From positions 3,720,001-3,784,000 of the forward strand of contig NZ_CP109130.1 in NCBI RefSeq assembly GCF_035917975.1: a stretch of DNA of 64,000 nucleotides, written 5' to 3'. Within the stretch, counting starts at the first letter, position 1. Every line of letters starts with the position of its first letter. The stretch is from Streptosporangium sp. NBC_01756 (GTDB lineage Bacteria > Actinomycetota > Actinomycetes > Streptosporangiales > Streptosporangiaceae). Positions 18,627 to 26,735 of the stretch are shown one piece after another. Made by a program: the position numbers and the translations under genes. The notes under the pieces were generated by a model. It made no database searches and was not told the DNA's origin. It was given only the letters and a program-made list of their open reading frames with translations.

Positions 18627-18763
18627 CTCATCTTCGTCTGCGACCACCCTGGTCACAGACCGGAATTGGCACCTGTCCCGGCCGAGCTCGTCAGATCACG
18701 AGTCTGGAACCGGGAGGGTTGCCGGGGCTTCGCAGGGCCGGTCCCTCCACCCCTCTGGATGAG
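18627..18763 (-). ncRNA. SAM-I (S-box) riboswitch
   Basis: Read on the minus strand, the leader shows the S-box landmarks in order. P1 5' arm CTCATC is at 18758-18763. Then come CAGAGGGGTGGAGGGAC, CGGCCC, the kink-turn and pseudoknot segment CCCCGGCAACC, a variable P3, and GGTGCCAATTCC near 18662-18673. P4 is GTCTG/CAGAC, and the P1 3' arm GATGAG is at 18627-18632. SAM-I RNAs bind S-adenosylmethionine and normally switch off methionine and sulfur genes. The P1 3' arm ends 5 bases before AAAGG, the ribosome site of the ATG at 18610, so control is probably at translation initiation. No separate terminator is visible before the start. Confidence 0.93.
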
Positions 18764-18926
18764 CAAATATTCAATTGGAACCTGACAGGCAGGTCGTACG
18801 CACTCTACCTCGCCTTCCCGCCATCCTGGCCAGATGTCTCACTCCGCGAGATACGACGTGTTACCAGCCGGGCATCCTCGCCGGGTCGTCCGGCCCGCTT
18901 CGGCCGCACCCGCATGGGGAAACCGG

Positions 18927-18984
18927 CGGAGCTCCCGCCGGACGGGCGATCTTCCCTCGATCACTCCGTCCGGCGGGAGCTCCG
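18927..18984 (-). terminator. 19-bp hairpin downstream of protease 1
   Basis: CGGAGCTCCCGCCGGACGG at 18927-18945 pairs perfectly with 18966-18984 around a 20-base loop. It lies about 80 bases past the stop of the protease gene on the minus strand. A T-rich stretch is not evident. Confidence 0.75.
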
Positions 18985-19065
18985 TTCTCCGTCTTCTTCC
19001 GTGATCCGCGCTCCGAGGCTGCGGTCAGCCGTCGGCATGACCGCAGAAGGTGAGGGCGGGATGGG

Positions 19066-20580
19066 TCACGGTGCGCTGTACGCCAGAGAGTAGGCGCCGG
19101 AGCCGCTGAAGGCGGCTACGCGGTAGCGGTAGTAGCCGGCCGTGCCGGTGTAGGTGGTCTTCTCGTCGGGGGTCGGGCCGTCGGAGGTGGCGACGGTGAC
19201 CCAGCTCTGGCCGTTCCACTTCTGCAGGTAGAGGTCGAAGTCGGCGCCGGCGGGGCCGTCCAGGCAGGCGGAGTGAAGACCACCGGCGGTCGACCGGTAG
19301 TAGCTGCTGTTCGGCTGGTAGCCGGACTGGCCGCTGGTCAGCGTGCCGGTGACAGTCTTGGCGTAGCCGGTGCAGGCGCCGGGGGTCGTCGGCGGCGGCG
19401 GTGGCGGGGGAATGGAGCCGGTGCTGGTCGTCAGGGTCAGGCCGTAGGCCGTGAGGATCTCACCGATCGGCTGGAAGTAGGTGACGCCCCCCGCGTTGCA
19501 GTCGCCGGAGCCGCCGGAGGTGACCCCCTGGGCCTGGTCCACCGAGATGAAGGAGCCCCCCGAATCACCGGGCTCGGCGCAGACATTGGTCCGGACCAGC
19601 TCTGCGATGATGCCCTGGGGGTAGGTGACACTGGTATTGCGCTGCTGGATGGTGCCGCAGTGCCAGCCGGTGGTGGAGCCGGACCGGCAGACCGACGCAC
19701 CCTCGATGGCTTCTCTGGAGCCGGCGACGTTCACCGTGCCGCCCGTGCCGTTCTTCACCGACGGCTTGGGCGTCCAGGTATTGTTCACCGAGACCCAGGA
19801 GTAGTCGCTGCCGGGGAAGATCGACCCCTGGAAGACGCCCTGGGCGTTCTGGTTGAACCCGGTGGTGGTGGCGCCCGCCTTACCGCAGTGACCGGCGCTG
19901 ACGAAAGCGCTCTGGGTCCCCTTGGTCACCGAGAAACCGATCGAGCAGCGGGACGAGGAGCCGATGTAGTAGGCCTCGCCGCCCACCAGGTCGGAGAGAG
20001 GCTGGGGCCGTTCGATGGACGACACCACCCGCACCGCGACCGGATCCACATCGGCGGCCTGGATGACGTCCTCGGTCGTCGCGGGTGCGTCGGACAGGAT
20101 GACGACCTTGTTGGTCTTCACGTCGACATAGCGCACCAGTCCACTGTCGTGGGCGGACAGAGCCGCGTCGACCTCGTCGATGATCGCGTCGAGCTGCGCC
20201 AGCGACCGGCTGACGACCTCGCCCCGGGCGCCTGCGGCGACGATCTGGGAAATGTTGTCTTGATCGGTGGTGGCCACCACGAGTGTCTGCGCGAGATCTC
20301 CCGCGAACCAGGAACCGCCGAATTCGTCGCCGAGCCCGCTGCGGAGCTGTGCCTCGACCGGGGTCAGGCGGATCTCGTTGAGCAGCCGGGTCTGGGCCTG
20401 CTCCTTGGTGAGATGAAGGTCGCGTTGGAGTGCCTCCAGCATGCCCGGCGGTGGTTTCAGCGCGGCCGGAGCCGCTGCGACGGCGGCCTTCAAAGGCTGA
20501 GCGACAGCCGGGACGGCCGTCGAAACAAGAGCGGTGATCGCCAGAACGCATCCGGTAGTGGCGGTATGTCTGCGGGGCAT
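19066..20580 (-). CDS. Secreted S1 protease, streptogrisin-like, with PPC domain (array copy 1)
   Basis: A 504-residue preproprotease. The start is the ATG at 20578-20580 behind GAGGAGAGACCG. A signal peptide covers about 1-28 (AVPAVA), and an alpha-lytic-type prodomain about 40-195 includes FGGSWFAGDLAQTLVVAT. The catalytic domain starts near 200. The triad residues are H231 in SAGHC, D259 in the SDYSW segment and S340 in GDSGG. A seven-proline linker near 391-397 leads to a C-terminal PPC-type beta-sandwich (about 403-504). The prodomain folds and inhibits the enzyme until it is cut. It shares its leader with copies 2, 3 and 5. The substrate is probably extracellular protein. Confidence 0.9.
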   Translation of the reverse strand: MPRRHTATTGCVLAITALVSTAVPAVAQPLKAAVAAAPAALKPPPGMLEALQRDLHLTKEQAQTRLLNEIRLTPVEAQLRSGLGDEFGGSWFAGDLAQTLVVATTDQDNISQIVAAGARGEVVSRSLAQLDAIIDEVDAALSAHDSGLVRYVDVKTNKVVILSDAPATTEDVIQAADVDPVAVRVVSSIERPQPLSDLVGGEAYYIGSSSRCSIGFSVTKGTQSAFVSAGHCGKAGATTTGFNQNAQGVFQGSIFPGSDYSWVSVNNTWTPKPSVKNGTGGTVNVAGSREAIEGASVCRSGSTTGWHCGTIQQRNTSVTYPQGIIAELVRTNVCAEPGDSGGSFISVDQAQGVTSGGSGDCNAGGVTYFQPIGEILTAYGLTLTTSTGSIPPPPPPPTTPGACTGYAKTVTGTLTSGQSGYQPNSSYYRSTAGGLHSACLDGPAGADFDLYLQKWNGQSWVTVATSDGPTPDEKTTYTGTAGYYRYRVAAFSGSGAYSLAYSAP

Positions 20581-20627
20581 CGGTCTCTCCTCGACCTCGG
20601 CTTTCCAGGCAAGAGGGGGGAGAGCAC

Positions 20628-20658
20628 CCCGTATCACCAATTGATCATGCGATACGGG
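20628..20658 (-). promoter_or_regulatory. Conserved leader dyad of protease 1
   Basis: CCCGTATC and GATACGGG pair around a 15-base core containing TGATCA. It lies 48 bases before the start codon. On the minus strand a conserved GGCTGGATTAAGGTGG block lies just upstream. The same pair of elements precedes copies 2, 3 and 5. Confidence 0.7.
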
Positions 20659-20787
20659 CAGTACCACCTTAATCCAGCCGTTGCCCGTCAAGACCGCAGA
20701 AGCCTCACGCCACGCGGGGCAGGATTTCCAACGGGCTCGCCGCGGCGCTCCGACCTCTGTGCGGGAACACGGCCGATCAGGCCCCGG

Positions 20788-20868
20788 CCGTCCTGCCGCT
20801 CCGTCACGATCGATCCATGGGCGGTGCCGGTGCGGCCAGGCCAGGAGGCGATCGGAGCGGCAGGACGG
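20788..20868 (-). terminator. 16-bp long-loop hairpin downstream of protease 2
   Basis: Arms 20788-20803 and 20853-20868 (CCGTCCTGCCGCTCCG and its complement) pair perfectly around a 49-base loop, starting 16 bases past the stop of copy 2. The loop is long, so this may be a processing or stability element and not a classical terminator. Confidence 0.55.
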
Positions 20869-20884
20869 AGGGAGCCGAGGCGGC

Positions 20885-22369
20885 TTACGGTGTCTTGTAC
20901 TTCAGGGTGTAGGAACCGGAGCCGCTGGAGGCGACCACCTGGTAGCGGTAGTAGCCCGCCGCGCCGGTGTAACCGATCTTCTCGTCGGGGGCCGGACCGT
21001 CGGCGGTGGCGACGGTGACCCAGCTCCGGTTGTTCCACTTCTGCAGATAGAGGTCGAAGTCAACGGTGTCGTTGGCGTCCAGGCAGGCGGAGTGGAAACC
21101 CCGGGCGGTCGTTATGTAGTAGCGGTTCGGCTGATTGACGGACTGACCACTGGTCAGCGCGCCGGTGACGGTCTTCGGGTAGTCGGTGCAGGTGGTCGTG
21201 CCCGGCGGGTCACCGACAGTCATCAGGGTCAGGCCGTAGGCCGTGAGGATCTCACCGATCGGCTGGAAGTAGGTGACACCCCCCACGTTGCAGTCGCCGG
21301 AGCCGCCGGAGGTGACCCCCTGGGCCTGGTCCACCGAGATGAAGGAGCCCCCCGAATCACCGGCCTCGGCGCAGACATTGGTCCGGACCAGCTCGGAGAT
21401 GGTGCCCTGAGCGTAGATGACACTGGCACCGCGCTGCAGGACGAGACCGCAGTGCCAGCCGGTGGTGGAGCCGGACCGGCAGACCGACGCACCCTCGATG
21501 GCCGCTCTGGAGCCGGCGACGTTCACCGTGCCACCCGTGCCGTTGTCCACCGCCGGCTTGGGCGTCCAGCCGGAATTCACAGCGACCCAGGCGAAGTCAC
21601 TGACCGGGAAGGTCGAGGTCTGGAAGACGCCCTGAGGCGCGCGGTTGGGACCGGCGGTGGTCCTACCCGCCATACCGCAGTGACCGGCGGTGACGAACCC
21701 GTTCTGCGTCCCCTTGGTCACCGAGAAGCCGACCGAGCAGCGCGAAGTGGTACCGATGTAATAGGCGTCTCCGCCCACCACGTCCTTGAGGAGCCGAGGA
21801 CTCTCGGTGGACTGCACCGCCTGCACGATGGTCGTGCTCACGCCACTGGCCTCGATGAGATCCTCCGTCGCTAAAGCGTCCGACGTGAGAACGACGACCC
21901 TGTTGTTCTTCACATCGACGTAGCGCACCTTCCCTCCGGTCGTCGAGACAGACGCATCGATGATGTCGCGGGCCTGCTCCAGCTGCGTCAGCGACCGGCT
22001 GACGACCTCACCCCGGGCGCCTGCGGCGATGATCTGGGGAAGATCGGCGGGATCGGTGCTGGTCACCACGAGGGTCTGCGCGAGGGTTCCCACGAACCAG
22101 GAACCGCCGAAGCGAGCACCGAGCCTCTCCCGGAGCTGCGCCTCGACACCTGTCAGGCGGGTCTCGTTGAGCAGCCGGGTCTGGGCCTGCTCCCTGGTGA
22201 GATGAAGGTCGCGTTGGAGTGCCTCCAGCATGCCCGGCGGTGGTTTCAGCGCGGCCGGAGCCGCTGCGACGGCGGCCTTCAAAGGCTGAGCGACAGCCGG
22301 GACGGCCGTCGAAACAAGAGCGGTGATCGCCAGAACGCATCCCGTGGCAACGGCATGTCTGCGGGGCAT
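20885..22369 (-). CDS. Secreted S1 protease, streptogrisin-like, with PPC domain (array copy 2)
   Basis: A 494-residue paralogue of copy 1 with the same order: signal peptide to about 28, prodomain, S1 domain and C-terminal PPC-like domain. The triad is H230 in TAGHC, D258 in SDFAW and S339 in GDSGG. The linker is short (VGDPPGTTT) and lacks the polyproline run. The DNA coding for residues about 10-50 is identical to copy 1 over more than 100 bases, while the middle of the prodomain has diverged. That mosaic suggests a recent duplication or gene conversion. It is followed by its own hairpin and is probably monocistronic. Confidence 0.9.
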   Translation of the reverse strand: MPRRHAVATGCVLAITALVSTAVPAVAQPLKAAVAAAPAALKPPPGMLEALQRDLHLTREQAQTRLLNETRLTGVEAQLRERLGARFGGSWFVGTLAQTLVVTSTDPADLPQIIAAGARGEVVSRSLTQLEQARDIIDASVSTTGGKVRYVDVKNNRVVVLTSDALATEDLIEASGVSTTIVQAVQSTESPRLLKDVVGGDAYYIGTTSRCSVGFSVTKGTQNGFVTAGHCGMAGRTTAGPNRAPQGVFQTSTFPVSDFAWVAVNSGWTPKPAVDNGTGGTVNVAGSRAAIEGASVCRSGSTTGWHCGLVLQRGASVIYAQGTISELVRTNVCAEAGDSGGSFISVDQAQGVTSGGSGDCNVGGVTYFQPIGEILTAYGLTLMTVGDPPGTTTCTDYPKTVTGALTSGQSVNQPNRYYITTARGFHSACLDANDTVDFDLYLQKWNNRSWVTVATADGPAPDEKIGYTGAAGYYRYQVVASSGSGSYTLKYKTP

Positions 22370-22416
22370 CGGTCTCTCCTCGACCTCGGCTTTCCAGGCA
22401 AGAGGGGGGAGAGCAC

Positions 22417-22447
22417 CCCGTATCAACAATTGATCATGCGATACGGG
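22417..22447 (-). promoter_or_regulatory. Conserved leader dyad of protease 2
   Basis: The same CCCGTATC / GATACGGG arms and 15-base core as in copy 1, with one core change (AACAATTGATCATGC). The TTAAGGTGG block lies just upstream on the minus strand. Confidence 0.7.
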
Positions 22448-22704
22448 CAGCACCACCTTAATCCAACCGTTGCCCGTCAAGACCGCAGAAGCCCCACGCC
22501 ACGCGGGACACGATTCTCAGCGCGGGCACCGGCGAACTTACCCGCTGCGAGACCCGCCCGAGCCGACGCGACCGTCTCCGCCCTCTGCAGCACACCTCTC
22601 CGAACCGGCTCCAACGCCTCCGCCCCCTGCCACTCCATCAGGTCGCGAGCCCTGGACGTCGCCGGTGCAGCCGGGAACGGGGGCGGTGTGGAGGACAGAC
22701 CCGG
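22448..22704. other. Spacer between proteases 2 and 3
   Basis: No gene is supported. The first 60 bases hold the copy-2 promoter region with the conserved TTAAGGTGG block and TTGACG on the minus strand. The rest is the 3' flank of copy 3, where GCCGGTG and CCGGGAACG segments resemble the flanks of copies 2 and 4. Confidence 0.5.
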
Positions 22705-24195
22705 TTACGGCATCCGGTATCCCAGGAGGTAGGGGCCGGAACGGCTCGCGGCGTACACGTGGTAGCGGTAGTAGCCGGCCGTGCCGGTGTAGGTGATCTT
22801 CTCGTCGGGCCCCGGACCATCGGAGGTGGCGACGGTGACCCAGCTCCGGCCGTCCCACTTCTGCAGATAGAGATCGAAATCGATGCCGTCATTGGCGTTC
22901 AGGCAGGCGAAGTGCACACCACCGACGGTCGACCGGTAGTAGCGGTTGTCCGGCTGATAGACGGACCGGCCACTGGTCAGCGTGCCCTCGGCGGTGTGCG
23001 GGTAGCCGCTGCAGGTGCCCGTGCTCAGCGGCGGAGGATTACCGGCGATCGTCACCAGACTCAGGCCGTAGGCCGTGAGGATCTCGTTGATCGGCTGGAA
23101 GTAGGTGGCTCCTCCGACGGTGCAGTCGCCGGAGCCGCCGGAGGCGATTCCCTGGGCCTGGTCCACCGAGATGAAGGAGCCCCCCGAATCACCGGCCTCG
23201 GCGCAGACATTGGTCCGGACCAGCTCGGAGATGATGCCCTGGGCGTAGGCGACGCTGGCGCCCCGCTGCAGGATGAGACCGCAGTGCCAGCCGCTGGCGG
23301 AGCCGGACCGGCAGACCGACGCACCCTCGATGGCCGGTCGGGAGCCGGCGACACTCACGACACCGCCGCTGCCGTTGTTCACCGCCGGCTTGGGGGTCCA
23401 GTCACTGTTGACGCTGACCCAGGCGAAGTCACTGACCGGGAAGGTCGACGCCTGGAAGATCCCTTGGGCGGCGCGGTTGAAGCCCAAGGTGGTTCTGCCC
23501 GCCGTACCGCAGTGACCGGCACTGACGAAACCGTTCTGCGTCCCGTGGACCACGGAGAAGCCGACCGAGCAGCGGGTCGTGGGGCCGGCGTAGTAGGCGT
23601 CGCCGCCCACCAGATCGGAGAGCGGCTGGGGCCGCTCGGCGGACAACACCACCCGCACCGCGACCGGATCCACACCGGCGGCATCCATGACGTCCTCGGT
23701 CGCCGCGGGTGTGTCGGACAGGACGACGATCTTGTTGATCTTCACGTCGATGTAGCGCACCAACCCGCTGTCGTGGGCGGACAGCGCCGCGTCGACCTCA
23801 GCGAGGGTCGCGTCGAGCTGCGCCAGCGACCGGCTGACGAGCTCGCCCTGGGCTCCCATGGTGGCGATCAGCGGAAGGTCGGCGGGATCGACGGTGGCCA
23901 CCACGAGAGTCTGCGCGCGAGATCCCGAGAGCCATGAACCGCCGAAATCCGCGCCGAGTCTCCTGCGGAGCTGCGCCTCGACCGGCATCAGACGGCTCTC
24001 GTTGAGCAGCCGGTCCTGGGCCTGCTCCCTGGTCAGACGAAGATCACGCTGAAAGGCCTCCAACATGCCCGGCGGCGGCTTCCGGACCGCCGCAACAGCC
24101 GCGGCCCGGGGTTGGGCGCCAGCCGGAACGGCCGTCGGAACAAGAGCGGTGATCGCCAGAACACATCCGGTGGCAACGGCATGTCTGCGGGGCAT
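22705..24195 (-). CDS. Secreted S1 protease, streptogrisin-like, with PPC domain (array copy 3)
   Basis: A 496-residue paralogue starting at the ATG at 24193-24195. It has a signal peptide to about 28 (VPAGAQ), prodomain about 38-190, and triad H228 in SAGHC, D256 in SDFAW and S337 in GDSGG. The linker NPPPLSTGTC leads to the PPC-like domain. The catalytic half is closest to copy 5 (NGFVSAGHCGTAG, TFPVSDFAWVSVNSDWTPKP), while the signal peptide matches copies 1 and 2. This mixture supports recombination inside the array. All key residues are intact, so an active secreted protease is expected. Confidence 0.9.
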   Translation of the reverse strand: MPRRHAVATGCVLAITALVPTAVPAGAQPRAAAVAAVRKPPPGMLEAFQRDLRLTREQAQDRLLNESRLMPVEAQLRRRLGADFGGSWLSGSRAQTLVVATVDPADLPLIATMGAQGELVSRSLAQLDATLAEVDAALSAHDSGLVRYIDVKINKIVVLSDTPAATEDVMDAAGVDPVAVRVVLSAERPQPLSDLVGGDAYYAGPTTRCSVGFSVVHGTQNGFVSAGHCGTAGRTTLGFNRAAQGIFQASTFPVSDFAWVSVNSDWTPKPAVNNGSGGVVSVAGSRPAIEGASVCRSGSASGWHCGLILQRGASVAYAQGIISELVRTNVCAEAGDSGGSFISVDQAQGIASGGSGDCTVGGATYFQPINEILTAYGLSLVTIAGNPPPLSTGTCSGYPHTAEGTLTSGRSVYQPDNRYYRSTVGGVHFACLNANDGIDFDLYLQKWDGRSWVTVATSDGPGPDEKITYTGTAGYYRYHVYAASRSGPYLLGYRMP

Positions 24196-24241
24196 CGGTC
24201 TCTCCTCGACCTCGGCTTTCCAGGCAAGAGGGGGAGAGCGC

Positions 24242-24272
24242 CCCGTATCACCAATTGATCATGCGATACGGG
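24242..24272 (-). promoter_or_regulatory. Conserved leader dyad of protease 3
   Basis: The same CCCGTATC / GATACGGG arms and the same 15-base core as copy 1, 47 bases before the start codon. TTAAGGTGG lies upstream on the minus strand. Confidence 0.7.
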
Positions 24273-24356
24273 CATCACCACCTTAATCCAGCCGTTGCCC
24301 GTCAAGACCGCAGAAGCCCCACGCCACGCGGACGCTTGTTTCCCCTTGCCGCCCCA

Positions 24357-25022
24357 TCACGATTGATCCATGGACCCGGCCGGTGTGGCCGGGCCGGGAA
24401 CGATCGCCATCGGCCAAGCCGGAGAGGGGCTGGGCAGCTCGGTGGAGAACACCACCCGCACCACAGTCGTGTCCATCCCGGCAGCCTTGATCATCTTCGT
24501 GACCACCGCGACCTGCGCGGAGAGAATGACGATGCCGTTGTTCTTCAGGTCGACGTAGCGCACGCTCCCTATGCGCGGATTGCCGGACAGCACCGCGTCG
24601 ACCTTCGCCTTGATCGCGATGAGCTGAGCCAGCGACCGTGCCACGAGTTTGGGCCGAGCCCCCCCGGCGGCGATCAGGGGAATGTCGGCCGGGTCGGTGC
24701 TGGCCACCACGAGGGTCTGCGCGAGGGTTCCCAGGAACCAGGACCCACCGAAACGATCACCGAGTCTCCTGCGGAGTTCCGCTTCGACGCTCGCCAGGCG
24801 GACCTCGTTGCGCAGCCGGGTCAGGGCCTGTTCCCTGGTCAGATGAAGATCACGTTGGAGCGCCTCCAGCATGTCCGGGGGCGGGTCCCACCTGTCCGGC
24901 GGCGGGTCCCAGACCACCACAGCGCCGGCCGGCCGGCATCGGGCGGCAGCCGGAACGGCCGTCGGAACAAGAGCGGTGATCGCCAGAACGCATCCCGCGA
25001 CCGCGGCATGTCTGTGAGCCAT
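24357..25022 (-). CDS. Secreted solo prodomain: protease copy 4 lacking the catalytic and PPC domains
   Basis: A 221-residue product starting at the ATG at 25020-25022 behind GGGAGAGACCG. It has the signal peptide (CVLAITALVPTAVPAAA) and the full prodomain (FGGSWFLGTLAQTLVVAST, RYVDLKNNGIVILS). Similarity to the other copies stops near residue 202, at STELPSPSPAW. No SAGHC, Asp or GDSGG segment follows. The last 19 residues are coded by sequence that matches the 3' flank of copy 2 (TGATCCATGG region), so an internal deletion removed everything in between. It lies 50 bases downstream of copy 5, probably in the same transcript. It could be a decaying gene or a trans-acting folding helper or inhibitor. 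Confidence 0.8.
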   Translation of the reverse strand: MAHRHAAVAGCVLAITALVPTAVPAAARCRPAGAVVVWDPPPDRWDPPPDMLEALQRDLHLTREQALTRLRNEVRLASVEAELRRRLGDRFGGSWFLGTLAQTLVVASTDPADIPLIAAGGARPKLVARSLAQLIAIKAKVDAVLSGNPRIGSVRYVDLKNNGIVILSAQVAVVTKMIKAAGMDTTVVRVVFSTELPSPSPAWPMAIVPGPATPAGSMDQS

Positions 25023-25072
25023 CGGTCTCTCCCTGACCTCGACTTTCCAGGAAAAAGAGCGGAGAAGCCGGG

Positions 25073-26575
25073 TCAGGGTGTCTTGTACCCCAGGAGGTAG
25101 GGGCCGGAGCCGCTGGAGGAGGTCACCCGGTAGCGGTAGTAGCCGGCCGTGCCGTTGTAGCCGATCTTCTCGTCGGAGCCCGGACCGTTGGAGGTGGCGA
25201 CGGTGACCCAGTTCCGGCCGTTCCACTTCTGCAGAGAGAGATCGAAATCGGTGCCGTTGCGCGCCCCCAGGCAGCCGGCGTGGACGCCGCGGACGGTCGA
25301 CCGGTAGTAGCGGTTGTTCGGCTGATAGACGGACCGGCCGCTGGTCAGCGTGCCCTCGGCGGTGCGCGGATAGCCGGTGCAGGTGCCCGTGCTCGGCGGC
25401 GGAGGATTACCGGCGATCGTCACCAGATTCAGGCCGTAGGTCACGAGGATCTCGTTGATCGGCTGGAAGTAGGTGACTCCTCCGACGGTGCAGTCGCCGG
25501 AGCCGCCGGAGGTGACCCCCTGGGCCTGGTCGATGGAGATGAAGGAGCCGCCGGAGTCGCCGGGCTCGGCGCAGACGTTGGTCCGGGTCAGCTCGAAGAC
25601 GTTGCCCTGGGGGTAGGTGACGCTGGCGCCGCGCTGCAGGATGAGACCGCAGTGCCAGTCGGTGGTGGAGCCGGAGCGGCAGACCGACGCACCCTCGATG
25701 GCAACCGTGGAACCGGCCACGTCCACGGTGCCGCCGCTGCCGTTGTTCACCGACGGCTTGGGGGTCCAGTCGCTGTTGACGCTGACCCAGGCGAAGTCAC
25801 TGACTGGGAAGGTCGACGCCTGGAAGATCCCTTGGGCGGCCCGGTTGACGCCTGTGGTGGTCTTGCCCGCCGTACCGCAGTGGCCGGCGCTGACGAAACC
25901 GTTCTGCGTCCCGTGGACCACGGAGAAGCCGATCGAGCAACGGGCCGTACCACCGATGTAGTAGGGGTCGCCGCCCACCACGTCGAAGAGCGGCTGAGGC
26001 CGCTCGATGGACGGCACCACCGTCACCGCTTCGGTGTCCACACCGCTGCCCTGGATGATGCTCTCGGCTGCCACCGGGTCCGAGGAGAGGACGACGACCT
26101 TGTTGTTCTTCACATCGACGTAGCGCACGCTCCCCACCTTCGGGTCGCTGGGCAGCGCGGCGTCGATTTTGGCCTTCGTCTCGTTCAGTTGATCCAGCGA
26201 CCGGCCGACCACCTCAGGACGCGCGCCCAGCACGAGGATCTGGGGAATCTCGGCGGGGTCGGTGGTGGCCACCACGAGCGTCTGCGCGACGGTTCCCGAC
26301 AGCCAGGAACCGCCGAAATCCGTGCCGAGTCTCCTGTGCAGTTGCGCCTCGACCGGTATCAGCCGTGCCTCGTTGAGCAGCCTGGCCTGGGCCTGCTCGC
26401 TACTGAGACCGAGATCACGCTGGAGCGCCTCGATCATGCCCGGAGGCGGCTTCAACATGGCCGCCGCAGCGGCAGCGTCCGCCGGCCGGAGATGGACGTC
26501 ACCCGGAGAGGCCGTCAGCGTAAGAGCGGTGACGGCCAGAACGCCTCCCACGGCGACGGCATATCTGCGGAACAT
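25073..26575 (-). CDS. Secreted S1 protease, streptogrisin-like, with PPC domain (array copy 5)
   Basis: A 500-residue protein, the most divergent full member at its N-terminus (MFRRYAVAVGGVLAVTAL). Signal peptide to about 35, prodomain about 42-195, then triad H232 in SAGHC, D260 in SDFAW and S341 in GDSGG. The linker is NPPPPSTGTC and the PPC-like domain runs about 403-500. The leader dyad is present with one base pair swapped. Copy 4 follows 50 bases downstream and an ECF sigma gene lies 160 bases upstream on the same strand. All catalytic residues are intact. Confidence 0.9.
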   Translation of the reverse strand: MFRRYAVAVGGVLAVTALTLTASPGDVHLRPADAAAAAAMLKPPPGMIEALQRDLGLSSEQAQARLLNEARLIPVEAQLHRRLGTDFGGSWLSGTVAQTLVVATTDPAEIPQILVLGARPEVVGRSLDQLNETKAKIDAALPSDPKVGSVRYVDVKNNKVVVLSSDPVAAESIIQGSGVDTEAVTVVPSIERPQPLFDVVGGDPYYIGGTARCSIGFSVVHGTQNGFVSAGHCGTAGKTTTGVNRAAQGIFQASTFPVSDFAWVSVNSDWTPKPSVNNGSGGTVDVAGSTVAIEGASVCRSGSTTDWHCGLILQRGASVTYPQGNVFELTRTNVCAEPGDSGGSFISIDQAQGVTSGGSGDCTVGGVTYFQPINEILVTYGLNLVTIAGNPPPPSTGTCTGYPRTAEGTLTSGRSVYQPNNRYYRSTVRGVHAGCLGARNGTDFDLSLQKWNGRNWVTVATSNGPGSDEKIGYNGTAGYYRYRVTSSSGSGPYLLGYKTP

Positions 26576-26623
26576 CGATCTCTCCTCGAACTCGGCTTTC
26601 CAAGCAAGAGGGGGAGATTTTCG

Positions 26624-26648
26624 CTATCACCGATTGATCATGCGATAG
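26624..26648 (-). promoter_or_regulatory. Leader dyad of protease 5 with a compensatory change
   Basis: CTATC at 26624-26628 pairs with GATAG at 26644-26648 around a 15-base core of the same length as the other copies. The outermost pair is C-G where the others have G-C, so pairing is kept while the bases changed. A GGCTGGTTTAAGGTGG block lies upstream on the minus strand. Confidence 0.65.
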
Positions 26649-26735
26649 AAGTAACGCCACCTTAAACCAGCCCATGCCGCAGAAGCCGCACGCCACGCGG
26701 ACGGCATTCCGGCCGGGTTTCCGCCCCCGCCGGGG

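Noticed and set aside
20580..20700. Insertion-sequence ends at the near-identical protease leaders
   Set aside because: The repeats belong to the paralogous genes; there is no transposase or target duplication.
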